Shown: piece by piece, positions 1-11,763 of the stretch
Position numbering within the stretch: the first letter of the stretch is position 1
How the letters are laid out: each line of letters begins with the position of its first letter
DNA from: Dipteris shenzhenensis
Lineage: Eukaryota; Polypodiophyta; Polypodiopsida; Gleicheniales
DNA: 64,000 nt
Direction: 5' to 3' (one strand)
NCBI GenBank assembly: GCA_047967505.1
Contig: CM106540.1
Position numbers and translations under genes: made by a program
Notes under the pieces: generated by a model
What the model saw: the letters and a program-made list of their open reading frames with translations, nothing else
What the model was told of the DNA's origin: nothing
Database searches by the model: none

Positions 1-1276
1 CAGGTTGCAGTATGGCTGAACCTGATAATGTCTACTTTGTTGGGGCAGGGCCACATTGATGCATAGGTGTCCTCGTGCTGAGGAATGACCTGATGATCGG
101 AAGAGGTGGTGGTGATAACGGGATCCAAGGGTGGTGCAATGTGGCATGACGGAGCTAATGCTAGAATGTCCTAAAGACTGATCTGCTAATCTATGCTGAA
201 GAAGGGAACTGATGATCCCAAGGTAAGCCCTACATTAGAGGTGAAAGAATCAATGATGGATGCTGGAATGGAATCACCTAAAGAGCTGAATGCGCTATGG
301 CATAAGTCTTCACATGCATAAGTGTGATGGTTGTACATCACTAGAATTAGACTGTGCTGATGTACATGAGATTGCCTTGTGTTGAGGACTTACTGTAAAA
401 TATGCCTCATGCTGAGGGCTTACTATCGAATGTGCCTCGTGCTGAGGGCTTACCGAGAGGTATGCCTCATGCTAAGCACTTACCAAGGAATGTGCATGAT
501 CAAAATCCAAGCTAACATCTAAAGCATCTACATCTGATCTATCAAGGCCAATGAGGCTGAAGTCTCTGCAATGTACACTGGTACATGCCCTGTGGCAATA
601 AATGATCGAATAAGTGTCTCTTTCCACTCGTAGATCTCACATTCGGAGTCATGAGGACTGGTGTCTTCTTGATGTGAATAACTCCATGCTGGAGGTGGTC
701 TAGTGCTCTATGTAAGAGGCTTACCCAAGTATTGGTGGCGAAAGTGTCTACCCACCATGAGAACATTGTAAATGTGCTGCCACTTGGGAGCTTATGCTAA
801 ATTGTCAAAACTAAGTCATGTGAGAACTGCAGTGTGCCAAGGATCAAGCTTGTAAAATGAAGATGACAACTGAGTGTCGGGCATAGCCAAGAGGCTGTAC
901 AAGGCTGACATATATGTGCAAAAACCAATGCCAAAAAATAGTCAACAATGTGTGACTTTACATGGGTGGCATATGTGTGTGCAAGAAGAATGCAACGAAT
1001 CTGAGAAGGAGAACTCTACCAAGTGTCATGCTGAGGTGCTAAAGTGCCAAATGCCAAGAGACTGAGCTGGTGTTAGTGTGTGGATGTGTATCCAATGATA
1101 GATCCAAAGGGACTAACACCACTGGGAACTAATCAAGTGATGTGGCAATGGATGACTTAGCTTGGTGTAGTTGGATCTCCTCCATGGCAGTGCTAGTCTA
1201 CAGCTAGACTACACGTCAATGGGATAAATGCAGCAAATGAATTTTATTTTAATTCATTTTAAGTGCTAACTTGTAG
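1..1276. other. No recognisable gene; repeat-derived DNA
   Basis: No open frame here resembles a known family. The stretch is rich in short related phrases (for example recurrent TGCTGA and TGCCAAG words) and lies beside a candidate LTR, so it is probably decayed retrotransposon or its flank. The only clear structure is the 30-bp tandem repeat listed separately. Confidence 0.4.
373..492. repeat. 30-bp tandem repeat, four units
   Basis: Four consecutive units start at 373, 403, 433 and 463 with an exact 30-bp period. Each begins TGCCT, continues with a GCTGAGG-like core and a CTTAC word, and ends in a variable A/G-rich tail. A fifth unit starts at 493 but loses similarity at once. Confidence 0.85.
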
Positions 1277-1812
1277 TGTTCTCAGAGAAAGACCAGACAA
1301 GCAACTCTTTCACAAAGAACCACAGGACTGCGAGAATAAACCTACACGGACTTACAAAATCTTGAAGATGACCCTTACAAACTCACAAGAGAACTCCAAA
1401 CTCTAAAATAAACATAAACAAAGCTCCATAGGTCAAAATGATGAACTTTATGAACCAAAACGGAGGTGGAGAAGAGCTCTACAAGAAGAGGTAGAGATGG
1501 AATGGAGATGCTGTTGGTAAACTAAAAGGAAAGAGTAGAGTGAACACAAACTCAGAATACTTGCATATAGAATGAAGAAGAGTGAGGTCCTTATGTAGGC
1601 ACCTCTTACATGCTCACTCTTACATGCTCACTGACATCACTGATGACTTCAGAGCTCCACAATCATCTCCTCAATATGCTCCTAGATTCTCTCAATCATC
1701 CTATGTGGCTTACCACCACCTAACTATGCTTATGGGCACCTAACTGTGCCTCTAGCACTCACACATAGAAACCAAGGTGTGCCTGAGGCATACACCTTGA
1801 GATATCACAACA
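1277..1812 (-). mobile_element. Candidate retrotransposon LTR (minus strand)
   Basis: Read on the minus strand the segment begins TGTTGTGATATC and ends CTGAGAACA, so it has the TG...CA ends of an LTR. Immediately outside its start, at about 1813-1826, is a purine-rich tract (minus strand GAGGAGGGGT) that would serve as a polypurine tract. That makes this a 3' LTR of an element lying at higher coordinates. No second copy of the LTR is in the window, so the call rests on ends and PPT only. Confidence 0.5.
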
Positions 1813-2088
1813 AACCCCTCCTCAAGGGAATGCCTTAGGCTATGTCAAGGATACAGCTAGCACAAGGTGTCTCATGCCATCTCATGGTGGAGCAGTGGGG
1901 AAGGAAGGGTGCTTTAGAGCTCCCCTACAAGCTGTGAACAGATTGGGATGAGGGGCCATTGATTGTGGAAAGGTATTATCCCCAAAGTCCATTTGATTCG
2001 TCCTCCGTCCTTTAGGACTAGGAGGCCAATACTTGGGTGCTAGGCGTCAAAAGTCCTTGTGAAGTATGGTTATCCCTCATAGAAATGT

Positions 2089-2410
2089 ACATTTGAAGTG
2101 CTAGTGATGACATACCTAGTATGAATGTGCACATTTTGAGTTACTACTAGAGAAAATATGTTGAAGTGGTGAATGAATTCCAAGCACTCTTCATTTGAAG
2201 TTCCAGTGATGAAATACCCAGTACGAACATACCCAGTATGAGCATGCACATTTTGAGCTACTACTAGAGAAAATATGTTGAAGTGGTGAATGAATTCCAA
2301 GCACTCTTCATTTGAAGTTCCAGTGATGACATACCCGGTACGAACATGCACATTTTGAGCTACTACTAAAGCAAATATTTGGAAGTAGTGAATGAACTCT
2401 ATAAAGAGCA
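2089..2410. repeat. Tandem repeat of about 103-118 bp, three units
   Basis: Three units start near 2089, 2191 and 2309, each with the words CATTTGAAGT, CACATTTTGAG and GAATGAATTCCAAGC. The middle unit is longer because an internal GTACGAACATACCCA phrase is duplicated. The repeat gives an open frame of 130 codons on the minus strand (2070-2462) that reads as three copies of a roughly 34-residue peptide. With no homology this is most simply a by-product of the repeat. Confidence 0.7.
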
Positions 2411-2624
2411 ACATGCCATGCTTAGATAGCATGGCAAGGATATTTATGCACTCACTCATCACATTCTAGTGTCCCTAAAGTGATTGCCAAAAATTGACAT
2501 TTTTAAAAATTCTCTCCCCCACCTTGCTCTTCCTCATGCACATGCTAACTTTACAAAATAGGCCTCCAATTCATGGGACATTGCATATCAGTAGACATGG
2601 CAAAGGGATCGCTATATCCACTAA

Positions 2625-2636
2625 ACTCCGATACCA
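2625..2636 (-). other. Primer-binding-site-like sequence
   Basis: On the minus strand this reads TGGTATCGGAGT, close to the plant initiator-Met tRNA primer site TGGTATCAGAGC. It lies four bases downstream of the candidate LTR end at 2641, the expected spacing for a retrotransposon 5' end. Confidence 0.5.
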
Positions 2637-2640
2637 TTCA

Positions 2641-3039
2641 TGCTACTATTATTTTTATGATAGATAATTATTTGTTTTTCATATTTCATAATAGAGTTTT
2701 ATGGGTGGATTGGGAAATTTTTGTGATGGAATGAGTAAGTGATGAGTGATAAAGTGCATCCATTGATCATTATTCATGCCAAACTTTATATCATTCGATG
2801 CAACTCATCAAGAAGTGAGATAATAGAGTATTATAGAGTTGTGAATTAGGATTCCTATATAGAGCATTGGAGACAGTGTAAGGGATCCGTTTATTCCACC
2901 TCTTCCTCCCTAATTAGTGGTTCATTCCATTCGTTGCCTAGAGTGTAGACCCCCTTTTGACCCTCTCCACTCTCCCTTTCACTTCACTAATTAATGAAAT
3001 TTCTTTTGGTGCTACTCTATAGGTCCCCAGTGCCCAACA
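2641..3039 (-). mobile_element. Candidate 5' LTR of a Copia-type retrotransposon
   Basis: On the minus strand it begins TGTTGGGCAC and ends AATAGTAGCA (TG...CA). It contains a TATA-like CTATATAGG at about 2853-2862 and is followed at once by a primer-binding-site-like sequence. The partner LTR is not in the window, so boundaries are inferred from these signals alone. Confidence 0.5.
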
Positions 3040-4205
3040 ACTTGATAAAAATAATCCTAAAGTAATCATTAATTACATGAGACATGTTAGGGTTTATTGA
3101 TAGTGATGGTGTTGTAATGTTTAGATTTAACTACATTGGCCTCACCAATTGAGCTTTCCCCAACTAGGTTTGGCATGTTGCTTTATTTCTTCTCCATCAT
3201 CTTATAGAGCTGCTTATTCTAATCTCACTCTAATTCGTCATTGAATTAGCATTGTTTTTGCCACTTTGTTTCCAATTTCTACATTTATGTTATCACTACT
3301 TGTAGTCAATGTTATTCAACCTTCTGCTTAACTGATCTCACTTGCCTATTGTCCATGGCAACGTGGATGCTTGGGTTTGAACACGAGCATCTTGATGGCT
3401 TTGGGATTGTTTTCTTGTGCCACCTAGAATGGTTGATGCATAAGCAAGAGTTGTCTCTGTAGTAATGGGATGTTTGGTCTATCAGAGTAGTAGTGGAGAG
3501 GAAGCTAAGTGGGCAGTTAAGGGAGAGTTAAGGGATGGGATTTCTAGGGCTTTCTTTTCCTCCTCTAGAGTTGGGGGAAAATGGTGAACATCTCCTGAAT
3601 TACTTTCATGTGTTGACCAATTAGAGTGGGAGTGAAGTATGAAGCCATGAGTTTTTCACGCTTGATGATCGTGGAAGGCAACGTACAAAGAGGCAAAGAT
3701 ACGGACGAGGTTAGAAGGCGAAACTGCTCTTCGAGCCATTGCTAGCGATGCGGGTCGATTCTGGATTGACATCCGACGATCATCTTGCATCACGTTATTT
3801 CTTAAGGCAATAGTCCTTAATTCTTATGATATTCCAGATTTCAAACTACTGATCAATTTCTCAAAATCAAATGTTGTTGCAATATATTCTATGAACGAGC
3901 CTTATCCTATGCTTTCTTTCATGTCAACTCTCGTTCCTGATTAATTTGAGCTAACTTAAAGCTACATAAAATCGAGCTCAGGAGAGACCTTCAAGGTTAT
4001 AGCGGCTTTGCCATGCTGTTTTTCACGAAGGAAGATAGAAATTTAAGGCTACATAAAATCAAGCGTAGCTGGAGGTACCCTGCAGGACGCTGTATTTTAA
4101 GAATGAAGATAAAAATTTAAGGCTACATAAAATCAAGTGTAGCTGGAGGTAGCCTAGATTCATAGGTGGAATAGAGTGCCAACGGGTGCATTTTATACTG
4201 ATGGA
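3040..4205. other. Intergenic DNA, no gene seen
   Basis: No supported gene. The part next to the DUF538 gene holds three related copies of a phrase containing CTACATAAAATC (near 3962, 4054 and 4122). The last two are spaced 68 bp apart and are followed by AGCTGGAGGTA. These lie in the likely 3' untranslated region and terminator zone of that minus-strand gene. Confidence 0.5.
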
Positions 4206-4631
4206 CTACTGGCCAGCTGCAAAAGCCTCCACCGGGAATGTCTTGGTGATTCCTGCAAGACTCTTGAAGTGGATCTTGCCAGTGGCAGGTTCGTCCAGTT
4301 TGATCTCGCCAACGGGTGGCCACAACATCAGCTCCTTAGCTTTCACGCCCTTCAGCCTCTTGATCTTGTTCTTCTCGATATAGCCTTTGATCTCAGTGTC
4401 GTAGCTCACCAGTTTGCTGATCAGCTTGAACTGATGCTCCACTTTCTTCTTCTGGGTTATCCACATGTAGCCCGTCTCTTGGACATAGCCGATCTCGATC
4501 ACGTCCTCCAGTGGGAGCAGACCCGTTGGAAGCCCGAACTCCTTCAGAAGGGATGCGGCCTTCTGCAAAGCCTCTTCGTGGCCTTTCCAGATTGCGGCAC
4601 CTTGTCTCTCTGGAGGAACTTCTGTTGCCAT
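4206..4631 (-). CDS. DUF538 family protein (SVB-like), 141 residues
   Basis: This is an intact single-exon frame. The product matches the plant-specific DUF538 family (Pfam PF04398), whose Arabidopsis members include SVB. Recognisable landmarks in order are an N-terminal helix (AIWKGHEEALQKAASLL), the strongly conserved GLPTGLLPLEDVIEIGY, GYMWITQKKKVEH, the SYDTEIKGYIEKNKI stretch and a C-terminal TFPVEAF. I chose the ATG at 4629-4631 rather than the upstream in-frame ATG at 4683-4685. Family members of the short cytosolic type begin just before the first helix, and the 18 extra residues look like 5' UTR. There is no signal peptide, unlike many DUF538 paralogues. Biochemical function is uncertain; SVB-type proteins affect trichome growth and stress responses. 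Codon use and the absence of disruptions make it the only clearly functional host gene here. Confidence 0.9.
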   Translation of the reverse strand: MATEVPPERQGAAIWKGHEEALQKAASLLKEFGLPTGLLPLEDVIEIGYVQETGYMWITQKKKVEHQFKLISKLVSYDTEIKGYIEKNKIKRLKGVKAKELMLWPPVGEIKLDEPATGKIHFKSLAGITKTFPVEAFAAGQ

Positions 4632-7174
4632 TGCTGGACAGGCTCGAGAAATGCAAGAAGAGAAGTTAACAAACGATAAAGTCAAGCTGGAATGTGCAAA
4701 CTATGAAAATTTCTACCGCCCGAACCCAATCTATTATTTCTCTCCCCTATTTGAACTCTTTATCATACGATGCTATCGAGTGAGCTCTATGCCATCCTAG
4801 AGCGACGAGATTAGCTAGAGAATATAAACGCAGCCTAATAGAAACGACACGAGAATGCACTAAGGCAGCGAATCCAAACCTGGAAGCGGAGATGGGCGAT
4901 CAAAGGGAAAGGCGAGCAACAATGTGAGGAGTAGAGAGAATGAGGGCTCGAAATATAGCACAAAGGCAGCCGGACTTGGGAGGGCAATCCGAGGGCATTG
5001 GGCGTCGTCTATCGTTAATAGCAAACTCTTTTGGAGCCACCTTCCTTTGTTAATGGCAACGCTTCCCTCAAACTCTTTTGGAGCCTAGCTTTCTTTGATT
5101 CATAGAATCTTTCTTTGTATTGGGTTCTCTCATGCACCTTAGGGAGGTGGCCCCAAGTATGAGTCTTTCAAGATACACATTCATGCTGATTTCTCTCCAT
5201 ATATCTTGGTTGAATTAAAAAAAGCAAGCAACTATCGCATTGTCTCCAGGTAGAGGCTGTGTGAGCATGTGAAGTAGATTGGCTTTTTAGACTCTTTGGG
5301 AATATTGGTGTAGTACAAGATAGTGCTATAATGATCTCAAAGTGCCATTAAAGTGGCAAACAATCTCAAGGATCATGAAGCCTACATTAGCAAAACAATT
5401 TTTCTAAAGACAAAGATTTAACATGCTTAAAATTATCCAATGATAATGACTTAACTTTGTTGCCCACTTCTTGGAATAGCGCCTTCATCTATATTGGGTT
5501 CGTCGCCCACTTTTTTTAGCACAAATTCTTTGTGGAATAATTTGTTAATATCTTCATTAGGTATGCGATATCCATGTTGCACAATATATGCTATTATTGA
5601 GACCACTAAAGAACCAAGATTGTGATGTTGTGCACATTATTCAACTAATCAATCATCAATCTCATTTTCCTTGTAAAGTCATGCTTGATGTTGCTTGCCC
5701 ATTGGTTGAGCTGATTGAAAGCATCAAAGTGATGTCTTTCTTGTTGAACTACTTTTAGAAAGGCAAATTTCAACTTATCTCCACAACACATGAGTCACCA
5801 CCAAAGACTTCACATTTTTTGGTACAGTTGTTGAGGAGGTTGAGGTATGCTTCCTTGTTGCACAAGATTTCTATCATTATCCACCCATTGCACAATGCTT
5901 CTAGCTTATCTTGAGGTGTTATTAGTGGAGCATAGGCTTAGCATAGGCTGGTTTTGAAGGAGAAAGATGTAATTTTGAGTAGGAAAAGTAGCAGCTACCA
6001 TTACCATCCACATAGTGTTTTTTGCTCATTTGAGCTTGTTTTTTGATGTTTTTTATTACCACATTATAGGAGTAGCTAGTAGGGATGATTGCTATAGTGT
6101 GTATGGAGTCACATTTCACTTGCAAATACTAAAGGATGAGTTTGAATTAATTCAAGTTGACACATGAATGTAGTCCTAGCCCCCACCTTCATAAATCCTC
6201 ATTTTGATGCTATTAATTGGTTTTTTTTTGTGGTTTTTTGTTTGGAGTAGGTAGAATAGGTAGTGTAGCTTCCATTTGTGCTCACAAATCTTGAACAAAA
6301 ACTTCAAAATTCTTAGAGAGAACCAAATCAAATCGGCGATTGTGCCAGACTAAGAGTCGCTGCTATAAAATTAACACAGTGACTTAGTTAGTTACATTAG
6401 GAAAAAAGAGAGCTCATTTTAAGGCCTTCTAGCCAAGAAAGAAAATAGCCCTCCACCAATCAAAGGAGGGCCAATGTAACGTTGAAAAATTTAGAAAAAG
6501 GAAAACAAAAGAAATGCGACCGATTTTGCATTCAATGAGGACACTTGAGATACTTTATTATATCTGACGTACGGTGCAAAATTTGGTATTTTTGACATCA
6601 CCGACACGTCTGGAGCAGGCCGAATCCCCCAATAAGACTTTTGAAATGCCTTGAACAGCCACCTGTACAAATGCAAGTGATTTAACAGGTAGGATCATGT
6701 AAAATTGCTTTCATTTGTATAGCTTCATTAACTCGTTGCTATTTTGCTAATGCAGCGATTGTTGCTTTATTGTTAATGTAGCGACTACTGATAATGTAGG
6801 GACTCACTGAGTCACTTCTTTAAAGTTAATGCAGCAGACTGTTGCTTTAAGGGTCAGAAAGACATGGAGAATTATTCTAACTGGGAGCCAGAAATTTGGG
6901 ATGGCTTGGTCATGGCTGTGAGTAACTCTGTTTTGGGGTCAAATACAAGGATTGCATATTCACATAATCACGTGAATTTTCTTGTGATTACGTGTCTTGA
7001 TGACGTATTTCATGCATTCACGGATACAACCATGCCTTACGCTAGTACCAGTGATAGTTCTCATACTACCGTCTCGGTAGTTTCACACAATAATACCAAT
7101 GGTAGTATGAACTATACCGTCGATATTTTTACTATCGCCAGTAGTAGTTAAAGGATTACTGCCGGTAGTAGTAG
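4632..7174. other. Promoter side of the DUF538 gene, then gene-poor DNA
   Basis: The first few hundred bases are the 5' flank of the minus-strand DUF538 gene. AT-rich candidates for a TATA element (minus strand GCTATATTT near 4949-4957) are weak. From about 5050 to 6990 I see no gene, only ordinary AT-rich intergenic DNA. The open frames at 5922-6125 and 6491-6676 have no recognisable content. Confidence 0.4.
7020..7172. repeat. Cluster of small inverted repeats with GGTAGTA words
   Basis: Multiple copies of TAGTA/TACTA words occur in both orientations. They include the inverted repeat CTACCGTCTCGGTAG at 7068-7082 and two related phrases, CGCCAGTAGTAG and TGCCGGTAGTAGTAG, just before the start of the large repeated unit. 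It resembles the subterminal repeats of CACTA-type or foldback transposons, but no element ends could be defined. Confidence 0.35.
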
Positions 7175-7270
7175 GGAGGTAGCAAGCTAAGGGTGTCCAC
7201 TTCCGGACCACTTTCGGGTGAGTGTGACACCCGCTCGAGTGAAAATACAAAGGTTTTGCTTCGGTCTCCT

Positions 7271-7962
7271 ATACCTCGATCGAGGTATAAGCTCCAATGA
7301 AAATCACACACGAGCACAACCGAGCCTAGCCCATACCTCGATCGAGGTACTTAGCTTTTTTGCCGAACCGAGCCTGTACCTCGATCGAGGTTTGCTGGCA
7401 AGCCAGCTACACATGCCACATCTACCTCGTCGAGGTATTGTGGCCATCCAGCTCAACCTCGATCGAGGTCACGTGGCATGTCCAGCATACCTCGATCGAG
7501 GTATGTGCCATCCGAAAGGGCAGCCAACAGGACGGATGACATACCTCGATCGAGGTATCGTGGACACATGACTTGGCATCCCGTTTTTGCCAAGACACCA
7601 CGATCGAGGTATCGTGGCATGTCAAAACCTCCATCGACGTGGATGTACCGAGATGTATGGGCATGTCACAATACCTCGATCGAGGTATCGTGGCATGGCC
7701 ATACCTCGATCGAGGTATATGTGCCGGGATGTATGCGCATGGAAAGAATACCTCGATCGAGGTATTGTGGCATGCCAACGAGATGCATGGTTATGTCAAG
7801 AATACCTCGATCGAGGTATCGTGGCAGGCCAATACCTCGATCGAGGTATATGTGCCGGGATGTATGCGCATGGAAAGAATACCTCGATTGAGGTAGGTAA
7901 ACCCTAATTTTTATTATAAAAGGAGAGCGACCCCCCTCATTCCGCATACCTCGATCGAGCTC
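7271..7962. promoter_or_regulatory. Array of about 15 TACCTCGATCGAGGTA palindromes
   Basis: Palindromes are centred near 7279, 7341, 7384, 7430, 7462, 7495, 7549, 7603, 7679, 7709, 7756, 7810, 7840, 7887 and 7954. Most are perfect 14-18-bp palindromes. A few have one altered half (ACCACGATCGAGGT at 7603) or one deaminated CpG (ACCTCGATTGAGGT at 7887). Spacing is irregular (30-76 bp), with a local duplication of 30/47/54-bp steps. The array ends at a TATA box and precedes the RING-H2 gene's putative first exon. It is most easily read as a multi-site promoter for a dimeric DNA-binding protein, perhaps encoded by the element itself. A hairpin-rich transcript is the alternative. The inverted copy at 44252-44850 has a decayed version. 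Confidence 0.75.
7915..7923 (+). promoter_or_regulatory. TATA box of the RING-H2 unit, copy 1
   Basis: TATAAAAGG follows the last dense palindromes and precedes a purine-rich leader. The equivalent place in copy 2 holds TATATAAA on the minus strand (44301-44308), so the element is conserved between copies. Confidence 0.65.
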
Positions 7963-8045
7963 TGTCTCATTCACCGATTTCGGATTTGCCGGACTTCGAC
8001 GGAAGAGCGCGAGCGACGGAGAGCGACGAACGGACTTCGACGGAG

Positions 8046-8074
8046 ATGGACGGAGCAGGAGCGGGAGAGTCCAG
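8046..8074 (+). CDS. Putative first coding exon of the RING-H2 gene
   Basis: About 120 bases after the TATA box an ATG opens a short frame (MDGAGAGES) that ends at CCAG/GTTGG, a usable splice donor. Copy 2 has the matching place as CTAG/GTAAGG, a better donor, although its ATG has become ATA. The exon ends after two bases of a codon. An acceptor at 11762-11763 continues that phase exactly into the RING gene frame. The 3.7-kb intron in between is an inference. Confidence 0.4.
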
Positions 8075-8089
8075 GTTGGCATTTTCTTT

Positions 8090-9610
8090 TGTGTAGCATT
8101 TTCTTTTATGTAGCATTTTCTTTTATGTAGAATTTGATTTAATTTTAGTTTAAAAGAAAGATTATAAAATGCATTTTAATGTTTTTCTGAAATTTTAATG
8201 TTTTTCTGAAATTTATGAATTACGGGATTTTTTATTTAAAATGTGAAAATTAATTTTTTTTTTTAAATAGAGCTTTTTTTAGTAAATAAAAAAACGTTGA
8301 TATTATTAATTATAAAATATTTATAAATTTGAAATGTAGTTGTAAATTTTTTTTTTTAATTTTTAAATTACGACATTTATAATTTAAAATGTGAAAATTT
8401 TAATTTTAAAAAACGTAATTTAAAATTTTAGTTTATAAGAAAAATTATAAAATGCATTATAAATTTAGTTTTTCTTAAATTTATAAATTACGAGATTTTT
8501 TATTTAAAATGTGAAAATTAATTATTTTTTTTTTAAATAGAGCTTTTTTTAGTAAATAAAAAAACGTTGATATTATTAATTATAAAATATTTATAAATTT
8601 GAAATGTAGTTGTAAAATTTTTTTTTAATTTTTAAATTACGACATTTATAATTTAAAATGTAAAAATTTTAATTTTAAAAAACGTAATTTAAAGTTTTAG
8701 TTTATAAGAAAAATTATAAAATGCATTATAAATTTAGTTTTTCTTAAATTTATAAATTACGAGATTTTTTATTTAAAATGTGAAAATTAATTATTTTTTT
8801 TAAATAGAGCCTTTTTTAGTAAATAAAAAAAGTTCATATTAATAATTATAAAATATTTATAAATTTCAAATGCATTTGTAAATTTTATTTTTTAATTTTT
8901 AAATTACGACATTTATAATTTAAAATGTGAAATTTTTAAATTTAAAAATCGTTTAATGAGGCTTTTTTTATTAAAAATGTGAAAATGTTAAATATTTCTG
9001 TTTTTTTTATGAGGTAGAATTTAAAAGAGAAATAATAAAAAATTTTAGGTTAAAAGAGAAATAATAAAAATTTTCTAAATTTGAAATGCAATATAATGTT
9101 TTTTTGAAATTTATGAATTACGACATTTTTTATTTAAAATGTGAAAATGAAATTGTATTTTCAAAATAGAGCTTTTTTATATGAAATTGTATTTTAAAAA
9201 AACGTTCATATTAATAATTATAAAATATTATAATTTTGAAATGCATTTGTAAATTTTTTTAAAATTTTTGAATTAGGAGTTCTATATTTCTGTTTTTTTA
9301 ATGTAGCATTTTCTTTTTGGTAGAATTCAATTAAATTTTAGTTTGTAAGGAAAATTATAAAAAATTTCAAAATTTATAATGCATTTTAATGTTTTTTTGA
9401 AATTTGTAAATTACGACATTTTTTATTTAAAATGTGAAATGAGATTTTTTTTTGTTAAATAGAGCTCTTTCTATTAAATAAAAAACGTTCATAGGAATAA
9501 TTTTTAAGTATTTATAAATTTGAAATGCATTTGTAAATTATTATTTTTTTTTGAATTACGACATTTAAAATTTAAAATGTGAAAATTTTAAATTTAAAAA
9601 ACGTTTAATG
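8090..9610. repeat. AT-rich tandem repeat of about 270-300 bp, roughly five units
   Basis: Very AT-rich DNA in which blocks recur: TAAATAGAGC followed by a poly-T run, then AGTAAATAAAAAA, AATTATAAAATATTTATAAATTTGAAATG in spaced form, and a TTACGACATTTATAATTTAAAATG-like block. The AGTAAATAAA word falls at 8281, 8551 and 8818, a period near 270 bp. Two more degenerate units follow. Related AT-rich DNA follows the first exon of copy 2 (43743-44130). It probably lies inside a long intron. Confidence 0.7.
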
Positions 9611-11763
9611 AGGCACAAGACTCGCTCGACTTATCAAATTAATAAGACATTTTGTATAAGACTCGCTCGACTTATCGAATTAATACACAAACATAAACCT
9701 ACTAGTCAACTATTGGAGTTGGACATTAAAGATTGACTAGTGACATGGTTGGTGACCAAAGCTTGAAGTTGACTAGACACTTTGGGACAAGCAAGTTCTT
9801 TAGAAGGAAACTAGGTTTAAGCTTGGGTAATCATCCCTAATATATTGGGAAATTACTAATGATAAATCATCCTTTAACTATTTGGCAATTAGTAAGGATC
9901 GATTCTACTAGGAAATAAGTTGAAGGCATATGTCCCCTATTAGTCAATAGATTGATTAGACTAAGCATGCATGATAAGGCTATAGCTTGGAAATGCCTAG
10001 ATAGTGGCTTAGTCCAAATCTTCAATATCCCTTAAGAAGACATGAAATAGTGGCTTAGACCTTAAGAAGACATGGAGTTGCAAATGTCTAATTCTTCTAA
10101 GTTATGCATAGACTCTAGCATAACTGAAAAAAGAATATTACAAGATTGAGAATATTTGGATGGGTCTTCAAGAACTCGAATATTACGGTCTGTGCCTATA
10201 AACTGTTTGAGATTCTTATGCTATCACTATGGCATGCTTTAGATCTAGCACTTTGATCATGTTTGTTGTCTAGTTCCATAATTCATCTACTTCTCTTATA
10301 TGTATAAGAAGAAAGAAATACGCCATAGAGAAACTGAAAGTTTAACTAGAATACCTAACATTCATTGCACATGGGACTCTAGTGGATCTATATTCATTCC
10401 ACATTCATGCTAATATATGCAAGTGTTTTGATCAACTATAGACCTAAGTTCAAATAGAGCCTGTTAATGACTGAATCTCTCCTAATCATCCCTTAATGAT
10501 CATAGATAAGAGACTTAAGAGAGAGAGAACTCCATAACCTTCAAGAGTCGACATTTGAAGCATCCCATTCCATGTTGTTTGCTACATGGCAGCTCGCCAT
10601 GTGGCACACATACATCCCTTTTTGCACCGTAGGGAAACCTATGACTAATGTTAACAACATTTATCTTGTCTTTTACAAACGACTAAGATGTTTTCCCAAA
10701 AAGACTTTATATCAATTATCACGTGAACCACCTCATAACCAAAATAGTGCGGATGCTACATATCTCCTTTCCCTCGTTGAAACTATGTCACACATGGAAT
10801 GTCAACCACATGCTCAAGGAATTATATGCTAGTTTCATTGTAAGCAAGGGTGGTCTCTTTCTTGCTAGTCCAACCATAGGCAACGGTGACGCTTATTACT
10901 TGAGCTCAACCAAAATTAACATTAGTTATCGTATGCAACCCTTCCCATTGCATAGGGACATCCAAGGATTTAATTTTCAAAGTTTTTGAATCCTCTTCTA
11001 GGGATCTTGTGCCCTTTGTTGTTGCTACGTATGTGGATGATCTCATTCCAAAACTATTTTTACAACTAGAAGTCGAGTGAGTCTTATACAAAATGTCTTG
11101 AACCAAGTGATGATCTATAGGAATGGCCAGTAGTTGAGGTGGATTGCCCAACCAAAATAGATAATATTGAGAAGGCTTAATTATTTTCTCAAAGTTCTCG
11201 CTTTAAAAGGTCTGTAGTGTGAACCCGCTCTCATTTTTAATGTGTAGTCCGAGAAATACTAGATGCGCCTTGCTTGTGTATCGTTCAAAGTAATGTATTA
11301 GGTATCCTTCTATCTCCTCCATATCTATTGCAAACCCAAGGCAGTAAAGCATTCAAAGAAGGTCTTATTAACCAAACCTCTCCACTATCTGTCCTTAGTA
11401 TAGGGGCCATTAGTGGACAATGTGGTCCTTACACCACATGTGGAAAAGTTTCATATTGGATAAAAAGTGAAAAAAGGGAAACATATAAGGAGAAAATATT
11501 TGAGACATCTAAGTTTTAAAATGCAACGACTAGAGTGAAAAAATTCTAATCAAAATTAAGAATTATTAATAATATTGATTAATATTGAGCCACACATTTG
11601 GCCCATCTACCGGTCGGTAGGTGCATAGGATCTACCTCATCAAGGAGTACGTACAAATAGTTTTCATTGCATAAATAGATTATAAGTCATATTGAATAGA
11701 ATATTATTTTCATTACCCAAATAGAATATTAATTTCCATGTGTTTTTTTTGTGCATGCGCCAG
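9611..11763. other. Remainder of the putative long intron; no gene recognised
   Basis: It starts with a pair of phrases containing AAGACTCGCTCGACTTATC (near 9617 and 9658) and continues as unremarkable sequence. Open frames at 10572-10989 and 11274-11519 have no family resemblance. Copy 2 lacks this part because a Copia sequence sits there. It may contain an older insertion. Confidence 0.4.

Larger units (their letters stand above)
1813..2640 (-). other. Retroelement-like internal DNA without a recognisable enzyme
   Basis: This lies between a candidate 3' LTR (1277-1812) and a primer-binding-site-like sequence, all on the minus strand. It would be only about 0.8 kb of internal sequence, and the two flanking LTR candidates do not match each other, so this is probably two elements nested or fused. 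No gag, protease, integrase or reverse transcriptase motif is visible. Confidence 0.35.

Noticed and set aside
2070-2462. 130-codon minus-strand frame with a threefold 34-residue repeat as a real gene
   Set aside because: The repeat unit is a tandem DNA duplication with length changes. There is no homology and it sits between retrotransposon LTR candidates.
1277-3039. One compact retrotransposon with LTRs at 1277-1812 and 2641-3039
   Set aside because: Although PPT and primer-site-like sequences are in the right order, the two LTR candidates do not resemble each other, so they cannot be the two ends of one element.
7271-7962. CRISPR-like appearance of a repeated palindrome with spacers
   Set aside because: The spacing is irregular, spacers are partly duplicated, the surrounding sequence is plant nuclear and there are no cas genes.
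7218-8082. Several overlapping open frames of 106-138 codons on both strands with repeating IPRSRY, YLDRG and TSIEV peptides
   Set aside because: They are the six-frame translations of the TACCTCGATCGAGGTA palindrome, which contains no stop in any frame. A TATA box follows them and no domain is visible.
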